This document shows, in pieces, positions 38,079 through 50,000 of a DNA stretch of 64,000 nt; the stretch's first letter is position 1; every line of letters begins with the position of its first letter. The DNA lies in the NCBI RefSeq assembly GCF_910596095.1, contig NC_056548.1, forward strand, positions 16,516,651 to 16,580,650, written 5' to 3'. The notes below the pieces were generated by a model that was not told where the DNA came from, made no database searches, and was given only the letters and a program-made list of their open reading frames with translations. This stretch comes from Thunnus maccoyii. Its lineage: Eukaryota; Chordata; Actinopteri; Scombriformes; Scombridae. The translations under genes were made by a program, and so were the position numbers.

Positions 38079-41000
38079 TCTTTCCCCCTGTGCAAACACC
38101 AGGGCACAAGTCCCCCTCCCCACCCCAACCCCATCCCCCTTCTCACATGATTACACAAGCACATTCATCCATGCAGCGGGGATATGAATAAGACCTGCTG
38201 ATCGCAATCAGAAGTCAGGAGTAGGTACATCAGAGAGAAGATTTTTTAAAGGTTAAAGTTCTTCCCCCAAATCACATCCACTATTACAGTGATTACACTG
38301 TGTGAATGTGAACTATTTTCATCTCCTGTAATGAAGAAGTAAATTTGAACAAACATCAGTAATCACTTAAATTAATTTGCTTTACCTCATCTCTTAGCGT
38401 TAATATTTCCAGGTGAACATATTTGGTGGGATACTCACGTATGACCTCAACTTTGTACGTGGCGTTGATTTCCCCCGCTCGATTGGAGACCCTGCAGGTG
38501 TATCTGCCACTGTGCTCTGGCGTCAAGTTCTTCAGACTTAGAGTCCACTTCTTCTGGCGGCCCTCGCCGACCTTCTGCTCTGACAGCGGCTGGTCGTCCT
38601 TCAGCCACACGATGTCCGGTCGAGGAGTCCCGCTGGCCGTGCATTTGAGACGCACCGAGCTTCCCACGGGACGGGCTATCACCCTCTTCCTCATCTTAGC
38701 GGGCTGAGTGAAGCGGGGACGCACTGTGAACCGAGGAACATAGAAATCGTGTGAAAACTGGAACATTTCATCAATTACGTAAAAATATAATTTATGAAGA
38801 CTGACTCCAGCTGACAGTTTACCCTCCTTTTTATTTACTACGGGTTGCATGACAGTAGACTTACCAAGTTTTTCGGACAAGCCATCAGTGCCCAGCTCAG
38901 ACTCTGTTCCATCAGCGGCCCCGGGTCCAGTCTTATCAGAACCTGAGTCATCTGTTGACACAGCAGGACAATAATTGGTCTAAAACATTAAGAAATCTTG
39001 CAGCACGGAACACAAACCAGTGTAAAAATGATAGAATGGTCGTAAGAGGTCTTAGAAATAATCAAGAGAGTGGTAGAGTTTATATAAGGGGCGACTGTAG
39101 CTCAGGAGGTAAAGTGGGTCATCCACTAATCGTAAGACCAGTGGTTTGATCCATAGCTCCTCCAGTCGGCATGTCGAAGTGTCCTTGGGCAAGATACTGA
39201 ACCCCAAATTGCTCCATTGCTGTGTGAGTGTGTGTGAATGCATTAGATTCTCCTCCCAATGAGCAGGTTGGCACCTTGCATGGCAGCCCCTCGGTGTATG
39301 AATGTGTGTGTGTGTGAACGGGTGAATGTTAGCATGCAGTGTCAAGTGCTTTGAGTGGTCAGAAGACTAGAAAGGTGCCATATAAGTGAAGTCCATTTAC
39401 CATTAAGGTTGACTTGTACAAAGATATGTGTCCATATCAAAGAGTCAATCAGTGATTTCAGAGAACAACTTTTTGTGTTTTGGGTTGTTTTTTTTCACAA
39501 CTTGCAGATCAGATATTAAACTTCCATAATACTCATAATAAAAGACATTATATTCTTAAGGTTCACCTATGAGATTTTTCCAGAGCTTTAAACTGCAATT
39601 CAAGTACTAGAAAAAGCTAGTATTTAGACATTGAGTTAAACTATTGAACTGTTTCCACAAAAAACTAGATGATAGTTGTGTAATGTGACCCTGTACTTCA
39701 CCTAGACATTTATTTAATCTGAAGTGTCATACAGTAGTAATTTATTATTAGCTGCATGCTTTTCAAATGACTACAGATGTATTTTTCAGCTCACGCGGCA
39801 ATTTCAAGGAAGGATTACACTACGATGTTGTAGGTATTCTGCTGCTTCTGAAGCCTGTATTAACTTTCCATTCTTAACTTTTGACAGTGTCACTTATGAC
39901 CGCGACACAACACCAAACAGCTTTAGCGAAGTGTTCTTGGCTCTATCTGCGTAAATTGAGCATTTATAGATAGGCTCCTCTGAGTGGGGTGCATGCTCAG
40001 GTCATACGCTGTAGCATTTGGAAGTAATATGATCAGTTTTCATAAGCCCTGTTCCAGGAGACAGCTGTGGAGTTTATGTCATTGGCTGACATCATGCAGC
40101 GGAGCTAAGAGGGGGCTTAGAGAAAATATAATGAGTGAAACCTAATCGACGGTTTGTGATGCCTATCGACTTTTCGAGTTAAGCATTGATGAATAAACGG
40201 AGCAGATCGGGTTCCGTGCCAAGAGCTGCCACTCTGTCCAGAAACAGACATTAAGAAGATGATTATTAAAGAAGGGCTGCTGTTTGAGGATATTAGAAGA
40301 TACTACTGAGGCATCTCTTCACATAACAGTGTATCACATTAAATTGCAATGTACAAACATATAAAAACCAAGTTAACTGTGTGCAAAAGTCAAATCTACC
40401 ATCAAGTTCTGTACTGTACCTTGCGTACCTCTTTTTCATTTCAAGTTCAGTGCAGCCTCACATCAAATTTGTCTAGATGCACTTTGGCACATTTGATTCC
40501 CTCTCAGGGTTTGATTGGGTCAGGTAAAGAGGCCAGATGTGACTTTTAACCCCCCTCGTTCTGCCTCCTTGCGAGTCCCCCCAAAACCCTCAAAGCTCTC
40601 TAGGGTTCTCTGGGTACAAGCCCTCCTTTGTTTGTCCCCTGCAGCACCAAGCCCAGCCATGATGTCATGGCTATTTGAAGGGGTTTAACTGGCCAACTAT
40701 AATAACCCATTCCTTTAAAAAACAACCTCCACGGGAAGAAATATTTCTCTGTTGCTCACTTGGGCTCTCCACATTCCTCCCGGTTCCTGAACCTCCCAAT
40801 CCAAACAGAACATGGTCCCACACTGCCGGGGTTTTCTTTTTGACTTTTTTTTTTTCCTGAATCTATTTCCTCTCTACTTTTTGGCAATTCTGGGGAACAA
40901 TGGCGCCCTTTATACGTCTGTCTTGTAAATGCTATCCCTTGCCACTATTGTCTTTACACAATGTTGGCTCTTTAGACTGCAGACAAGGGCGAGGTAGGCT

Positions 41001-44000
41001 GCCTTATGATTGTTATTTTAGGAAGATCGAAATATAAAATAATCGGTAAATAAGGAGTGTCTGAGAGGCCTTGGAATATATGAGAAGCCTCCTTCTTGTG
41101 TACCGGAAAATGTGTAAAAGCTGCAACTTATTATGGAATCGGTGATCAAATGAAAATCCTTAGACTTTACGTACTGTATGAAATCAAAACTCCATTAGAG
41201 GAGTCAGGATTCGAGTGCACGATGATGCAAGTAAATGCTCACAGTCAAACTATCAAACTGTGTAAATGCAATCAGCTTTCTTCCGTACAACTTGAATCCA
41301 TTCATGGTCTGGCTACAGTATTTAGGGTCTGACGCCATCCCCTCCCACTTCATTCACAAAATCCAGCCACAGGAAACAGGTCACTACACACTCTCCCTGC
41401 TGGCCTCCCGTGCCAGCTGAATCGCAGGAAAAGGCCTGATGATTTGGGGTCACAATGAGCTCCAGATGTTGATGGGGACATTGTAATGTCCAGGGAAAGT
41501 TATGCGCAGTGGCCTTGCATCACACTCTGGAAATCTCCAAACAGCTACCACATGTGATCAGTCACACGCGGGTCAGTTTATCCAACAGTTGGCCTGACCG
41601 CGTCTCAGGAGAGGAGTGAAATGAAAAATGTGCCTCAAGAGCCAACATATTCATGTAAAAATAATCAGTGCTGCCAGTCCTGTATTAGCCCTGTAATATA
41701 TTATCTGTGCAGACATAAACATTCAAATCCAACCCTGTAAATGTTAATATGACAATCCCATGTTAATGCTAATATGTAGCCTGCTGTAGCCCGAGCAGCT
41801 GAGGATGGAGAGGTTGCTGTATGCATCGGTCTATCCTGGTAGGGGGAGCTGGGAGGTGATGGGGCCAGTTGTCAGGAGACCACCCCAAACAGGGCCCAAA
41901 CAGCCAGCTGGAGGGATTGAGGAGGCGCCATGTTGCACTGACTGACCAGATTCTTCAGATAGCTCAGGGAGGACAGGCTGTCCGCTGGCAGATGGGAAGA
42001 GGGATATCTCTCCAGCCACTGAGGAACCCCCCCCCACCCCTCTCCCCTCCTTACATCACCCTGCAAACCCCTCACCCTCTCACTTCCAATCTCACTCCAT
42101 GTCTTCGCTGTCTCTTTATCTTACTGTCTTGGCTTCTCTGCTGGGGCTCGCCTCTCCCCACTCCAGCTCCCAGGCGATGTTTAAAAAGTTATGCTCTCCA
42201 CGTTGGGCCTTGAACTTGAACAGCTGCCAGGATTTTGTCGACCCTTCTCCCCTGACCGGCACTATAACTGACTGCAGTTGCCTCTTGGACTTTTTGGTTC
42301 TGTGATCCAGTAAAAATAATAAACTGACATGATGGATACTGTATGTAGAGCTACGCTGGAAGCTACTCCTCATTTACAGTGTTTCAAATAAATAATCTCT
42401 CTTTTCTCTGACCTTTCAGAGTAGTGTGGTGGGCCTCCCAGCAGGTCACCACACTTAACTGCATGCAACTGAATTAAAATGGCTAACAATTAGCCGATTC
42501 AACGTTAATGGAAAGTGTTGCTCAGGATAATTGCAGACTATTTGGCTGAAGAGGCCCCCTAATCTTTGCAGTGAAAAAGGCACCCAGAATGCAGTTCACC
42601 CCTGATGGAACAATTATCTATAAAAACAAACGCTGCGGTGATGGCCTGCCAGTGTCTAATGGGATGACGGACAAGAGAGCAGGAACTTGTGAGGAGGGGG
42701 GAGTTCTTGTGAGATGAAGACTGGCCACTGAGCATATAGAGTCAGTTTGTCACGCACTCACCACCACCAGAGGACCCGTAGGAAATGGAACAAACCAGAT
42801 CAGGATTAAGAGTCAGGCCAGGAAGTCTCTAGGTAACTCCATAAAGGGCAAAAACACACTCCTGATAAAAATCTCACGGAAATATGCTTCCGAGAAAGAC
42901 TTATGATTGAACTTCCAAAGGTATTTTTTCCTAACGTAATCACGCTGTGGGAGTGGAGCAACACATGCAGTCAGGTTGAACTGATTGTCACGACAATCCC
43001 TGCCAGCTTCATCGCAGCAGTCTTAAAACTGTTTTCATTCAAGGTTCGTTCTCACTCAGTCACACTGCAGCAGAAGCAGAACCAAACCAGACAAATGACC
43101 TGTCACATAAACACACCGCAGGGAGAAAGTTGTTATCTATCACTAAGACTAATTGTGTGTGTGTGTGTGTGTGTGTGTGTCTGTGTGTGTGTGTGTGTGT
43201 TGGATTTAATTTATCACAATGATCATTCTTTACCTCCCAACTCTGAACCAATATTTAAATCCAAAGATAAATCCAATACATGCTCAGTATTTGGCTCTGC
43301 TGCAGAGACAAATACTTACATTTAAAAAAAAATAAGGCGTTAAGGCATTTACAGAGCACAGCGGTCAGGGAAAGTTTTTTCCCTTTTATTTATATTTGCT
43401 TATGTTTGCGCAAGCGCTTTCTCAGCTTACAAAACCCTCTAAGAATATCGCAGCCAAAACTGTGAGCTAATTTCAATCCTCTTGGTTTGTATGAAATAAT
43501 AAATCACAACACCACCAGGTACATTCAGCAGAGATAGTTATTAGGTCTTTACATATTTCCCTGAACCATCTTTTTCAGTATCTAAAATATATTAAAATGT
43601 GAAGTTTCAGCTATTATGTTGGTATGATTACAGCCCTCAGAGTTCATTTGAGGCATTGCAAAACAGCAGAGACTCCAGATATGGAAATGTTGGACAAATG
43701 CTCAGTAGATTAAAAGGTAGTTTGGAAGATTGTAATTATTTATGTGTATTCTGTTTCAACCGTAGCTAATCTTTATTTTTAATTGTGGTCTGGGTCTTTC
43801 AGTTTTGCAAATGCTTCTTCTATTTATTAATGTGCTCGCCCTCAAGGACGCAAACCCATATTCTCGTAATTTTTTGCTTCTTCTAGACATTTTTCTTTTC
43901 AGCTGACGCTTCAACTTCCGTTTTCTCTCAGTTTATACTCTTGAATTCGCACTAATTTCTTTCACAACTTCCACTTCAACTGACGTTTCAACTCCTTTCA

Positions 44001-47000
44001 GTGCTTGAACGTCAACTGAAACCTCGACTTCTTACAGCACGGCCATTTAAACTTCTGTCACTATTTGTATTTCAACTGCCGTGTCAACTAAAACCTCAGC
44101 TATTTCAAATGTTTCAACTTAATTTTTCTTTGCTAGTTTATTTAATCCCTTTATTTTCTACACCATGTATTGTAATGTGTATGTGACGTAAAGATCTACT
44201 CACTGCTGTGACAACCTTTTATTTAAAAATCAATAAAAACACAAAAATGCCCCCCCCAAAAAAATCTTTTCTCTTTCCTATTTTTTCTGTTTTGATTAAA
44301 ATGTCAAAAATACTCAGCTTCCTTTTGGACTGTGACTGATCTCTATTCACATCGACTCCAAGTTTTGTTTAAGTCCCCCACTTGAAAGACTCAACATTTA
44401 CTCTCCGCAGTGGAAAAAACATTAAGTTGACGTACTCCATCACATCAGATACAAAACATACCAAAGATTGTGACAGCATCCAATCAACAGGACCTTGAAA
44501 CAAACAAAAAAAAAAAAGACACAGTGCTGGTTATCCGTCACATGATTGATTCTGAATGCGTTCAACTCAGAATGCCCTTTGAGTGCGGCGCAGACACAGA
44601 CATACCCGCGTCTGACTTTGATACAACAGTATATAGCACAACTGTAGTATGAACCTTGACATTATAGCTGGCTCTCAGCCTCGATCTCCAACCGTTCATT
44701 TTAGCACAATCAGCAGACACCCTCTCTTTGAACTCACCGGCAACTTCATATTGAGGGAGACTCTAAAATAAACTTTGGTCCGATCTATTCCCGACTCATG
44801 AGCACGCTTTATGACAACAAGCTCCGTTTTCTGAAGTGCTCTGTGTTTTTCACATCTGCCTGATTATGGGGCTGTTCCTCTGAAGCACGGCTGTCACAAG
44901 ACCAGGCTGCAGCTCCTCCTGCGAGGGAGAACGCATACTCTGGCCCTAATTAGGCATCTTAGAGTAATTAGACTAAACACAGCCTTCACGCTCCACTCCG
45001 CTCATTCATCATGCTCTGCTCTAGCGCAGAGGAAATGCACTGTAAGCACATGCACAAATACACACGCGGGGAACGCAACTCGAACAGCTTGGTCAGACTT
45101 AATCCTCTAGGCCCCATTCAAGAGCTGTGCCAGAGTCTGAAGACAAACCGGCGCTATTACACTGAATGTGTTCCTTCGGAGCCGTGGAGCTCCTGCCTCC
45201 ACTGAGAGTAGCCTAAGGAAAAGGAAGAGCTTGAGATCCAATTGAGTCACAGAGGATGAAGTAGTATGAAACAATATCCCGTGCCGCTGTTGACTTTGGG
45301 TAGAGAGAGGTAGGGGCTGTAACACATACAATAGATGGGAAGATCCACCACTAAACCTCCATAAATCCTCTTGTTTTAGACCTCGACCTCTGGGAGTGAT
45401 GCTGTATTTTAACATTTGAACTCTGCTGAGATTTTTGACCGCAGGGAAATGTTACAAATATGGCTTTGAAACGACGCTGCAAATGATGATGTGATCCGAG
45501 AGTACAGATCTGGACCGACTCACTGCTTTGGTCTCTGGTTATAATTACCAGACAGGTGACTTCATGTTTTATAAAAGCTAAATTAAACGTAGATTTTTAA
45601 CAAGAGTGATGCATTTTATAGCCCTCGATGAGCTCATCTCAGAAACCTCATGGAGTGGCAGGTTATAAATATATATCTATCTATATATAGCTTACTGATG
45701 ACGATGAGGGTGTAGTTGATGTTGACGCTGCCAAAGCCGTTGGTGGCTTTACAGATGTAGGTGCCCGTGTCGTCTGCCTCCACCTCCTTGATCTTCAGGC
45801 CCATGCGGAGGATACGGAAACGGATCCAGCCGCTGTGGATGTTGCGCCCGTCTTTGGTCCACATAATGAGGGGAGGAGGGTCTCCTTCCACTGGGCACGG
45901 CAGCTTGATGGCACTCCCGAGCCGGGCCGTCTGTCTGTGAGCAACCTTCTCAGACACCCGCGGAGGTCCTGAGGAGACACACACACACACACATATAAAG
46001 AAATTAACTGTAAATTTTATGAAACCAGTTTCTCAAAACCCTAATATGGTTTTCGAAAGCAAATCATGTGGTTGAATCTGCAGCCAACAATAACATTGAA
46101 AATGGGCTGATGATATTTATTACATGGTGCTACATATCTGTAAGCATATCTGCAAGCCAAAAAACATAGAAAGTAGGCAGGAATTCCCCACTCTGTTATT
46201 CTTGTAATGATCGAACAGACAATGACACATCATCTACACCAGTTATTCCAAACCTTTTTGACCTATGACCCCTTAAAACAAAGCTATGTTTACTTGTGAC
46301 CCCTTGTCCACACGTTGAACACGTCTTCCAGATGTGACCAGTTCAACAAGATATCATTGTTCCTTCTCAGATTTTTTTATTTTTCAATGATTGTTAGAAG
46401 TGAAACATAAAAAAATTCCTAAATTCCAAATTCCTAAAAAGAAAAAAAAACAACATTCTGCCACAAATTATGTGTTTTTTTTTCTATTTGGCAAGACAAT
46501 CTCACCACAAGCTCCATTCAATAGCCGTTCTGGATCCTAAATCTAAAATTTAGTTCTTAACGTACCCAGGGGAGCTGTCACGGAAATTTGAACATCTACA
46601 TTTCCACGAATAAGATGTCATATAATCGAAAGCTCCAGACCCTCCAGGCTGGGAACCACTGATCTAGACCACGATACATAAAACTGTCCAGAGATATCCA
46701 GCAGACTTCTATGTGGGTTAATAGCTCTTAAGCTGTGGAAACTCACCTTACTTATGAAGTTGTATGGAAAAATTTGTGATGCATACAAATGCAAAAAAAA
46801 AAAAAAACTGCTCGGGAAATAAATAGATAAACTGCAAAGAAGATATTGTCAGTTTTAGCTTTTGTGTACTGTAGGTATAAGAGACAATCCTCCTTCATAT
46901 CCAACAAATGTCAAAAACATAATCTTAGCCACTAAATTTAATGGATTTACTAACCAAGCGGCATTGCCACAGACAGCTAATGAAATAAAATATCTGAATT

Positions 47001-50000
47001 TCCTTGACTAAATAGCTCTAAAAACAGCCAGTTTATGTGCAGATGGAATGAGATAGAGGTAATTTGTCATCTTTTTGTCTGATTACTCAGAGATATTGAA
47101 ACCAGATTGTAATAATTGGACAAGCCCCGTCGTTCACTGCCTGCACAGAAAGGGTAAAGTGTTCTGGCTCTGGTTTTGCGTAGCGTGCAAGAGATCAAAG
47201 CGATGAGGGGGGCGGGTCGCGGTGAGACGGACAGCAGCCTGTTCTCCCTTGCTCTTAATTGGCTCAGGTCTGCTCCTTCAGATCTGGTGAAGTGGAGCGG
47301 GCCGAAACACCCTGTGATGGTGTTAGGGAGCCTGCGCTGCTGCTCGCACAGCACCAGGCATGAACTAACCTCCCCCCCCCTCCACCCTCCTACAACCAAA
47401 AACTAAACAAAACCCTGAATTACTGAGCAGACTAGACACCGAAGAGAAACAGGAGATTGGGGGGAGTGAAAGAGGGGGTTAGAAATGCAACTAAACCCTA
47501 TAGCTGCAACAGCCCTCAAAAGTACACAGAGCTCTGTCTGTGCTGCAGAACAAATGGCCGGTCTGGTAGCAGTAAAAACAATGGGGAGGGTAAGTACACA
47601 TGGCCTCTCCCAACACATACACACATGCTCAAACACACACACACACACACACACGGAGGCACATTCCTGTGGTGCATTTCACACATATGGTAAACAAGAA
47701 CTTCATTATACTGATGGGGCTGCAGAAGGGGGGAAGGTGACACAGGTAACTCCATCTGGCCGTTTTATTCATCACATTGCCGACAGATGTATCTCAGCTG
47801 CAGGTACAACATCTGGTCTGCTGGGTCACTAAATCTCTGACGGTATCAAAGCTGGACGCACTCGTATTTTCTAAGTGACTCAAAAAGAAAAAAGAAAAAA
47901 AAGATTTATACTGTATCACGCCACAAAAACTAAGTGGAAAAAAAGTGAAACTTGTGAGCGCAACCCAATAAAAGCCCCTTTCCTTTTTTTTTTTGTTTCT
48001 ATGTCTTTCTCAACCATGCATGAACACACACTCAAGAGTTTTCCTTCCTCTCTGTGGATGGCCTTTCCTGGTCCACTGCATGCACAGGAAATTGGAAGTG
48101 TCATTGTTTATGTCTGTGGAGAAAACGTGACCGCAGTCTTTTTGGCTGTTGTCAGCTGGCCCGTATCTCACTCCTCGGCTACCAGGAAAGCAGAACAGAG
48201 GCGCTCACTGTTCAGTTTCTCCTCTGCAGTCTCCGCTTTAGGACCGCAAACATTCGAACAGCACTGGCTTTGGTGCTTCATATGGACTGAGTCGATCCGC
48301 CTTGTAAAAACATAAATACATTTCTGTCAAATCTCAAACAAATAGGCTTCATTTATCTCCTTATGGGATTTATGGTCCCGTAAGCCACTCAATCATGTGT
48401 TCCCTTTTGGAGTAATGGAGGGAACTGACAATGCCTGATTCATGTCAAAAGTTTACTTGAAGCGAGGTGCCAAAACACATTGACCCTGCATCGGCACTGC
48501 TTCTGTCAAACAAAGCTTCCTGAGAGCTGAAAGGAAATTTTCTTGAGAATTTGAGGTTTGCAGCGTGTCCATCCTATATTTTCTTTTTTATATTCTTAAG
48601 AACGGAAAACTTCTTGAGTGTTGATTTTCGGAGTATTAAGACTCTTCTTGTACGCTCAACCCTCGCCTTCTAGAGGAGGATCCTTGTTTAATTTTAGCTG
48701 TTCAAGTTCCTTTTAGTGTTTTTCTTGTAAGGTCAGGAGGCATTTATGTTAGTGATACAGTCAAATTTTGGCTAGATTAGCAAAGTGATGTATTTTAAAC
48801 AAACTGGCAGTTGGGGAAACACACATATTCACTTTCTTGCAGAGAGTTAGATGAGATGATCTCATGTCTTTGCTCTAAATATAAAGCTACAGCCGGGCTA
48901 GATGGTTAGCGTAGCTCACCATCTAGCCTGGCTCTGTCCAGATAGCCGGGCCGTCCAAAGGTTATATCTGGTTGCGTACCAGCACCAGATATAAACTGTT
49001 TATTAGTGGGGAGTAGTATCAATCTTCTCATCTGACTCCCAACAATAAACCAAATAAATGTCGAGCTAAGATTATTCCTTTGAACAAGCTGTTTCATTTT
49101 GTTGTGTGACTGGTATTTACTTTTATTTTATTGGCATTTTTATCAACGTCACTATATTCTGTAGGTAGTTTCAGGCATAATCGTGATAGAGGTGTACATA
49201 ATCTTGAACGTTTGTTATTCAGGACCATTCCAGCTCCTCAGCTTTTTGGCTTAATAAACTCAAAGGGTTCGGCTGGTTCTTGGAAGTGCATGGAATGTGC
49301 AACAAATTATTTCCTCCCTCCATCTCCGCTCTTAAAAAAAAAAAACCTTTTGAAGTCCTTTTGAAAAACAAGGCGTGAAGAGGTGCTGAAATCAAGGACA
49401 ACGTCTGAATAACTTAATAAGTGTTTGTGCTGTGTGCATGACCGCGATCCTTTCTTCAATAGCGACTCTCCTCCGCCTTCTCCACCTCCTCCCCTCTCAA
49501 GGACAGGTTCTCTTAACCTTGGAGTTGAAAGCTCTGCAACCGCACAGAGGCCGTCTGTGGCGAAAAAAAAAAAAAATCGGGAGAAAAACGGGAAATATTG
49601 CCTTATCTGCTTGATTCTTAGATACACAGTTCAAGACATCCAAATGCAACATGTAATCACACCACACTGGAGAAAAATGTACTGTTGCTGCACTTTTCTC
49701 TGCTGTTTTAGCTCCAGTGCTTCCCAGTCTGTCTCCTAGTTGCTGAACTAAGCATTATGGTCCTCTACAGAGGCTGTGATGAATGGGAATCTGCCAGATT
49801 TATGACAAACTGGTGAGTGTTTACTCAAATTGTTTGAATTGTTAGCTGCTTTGTAAATGGAAAATGATACACATGACCATATGGGCTTTCCCGTCTTGCA
49901 GCGTTGGTACGGGCTCCTTATTATAGCCGAGCTCCATGTGTGAATGGAATCTTTCATAACGCAGGAAGAGGAGGAGGAGGCCTGGCGACTCACAGAATTA

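Noticed and set aside
39088..39165. tRNA-like A and B boxes as a genuine tRNA gene
   Set aside because: No acceptor-stem pairing or anticodon arm could be drawn and it continues into a repeat body; it is a SINE head. The same holds for 50921-51000.
41869..42213. Plus-strand 114-codon frame with proline-rich end
   Set aside because: Low-complexity, no recognisable domain, no splice support; inside fgfrl1 intron 2.
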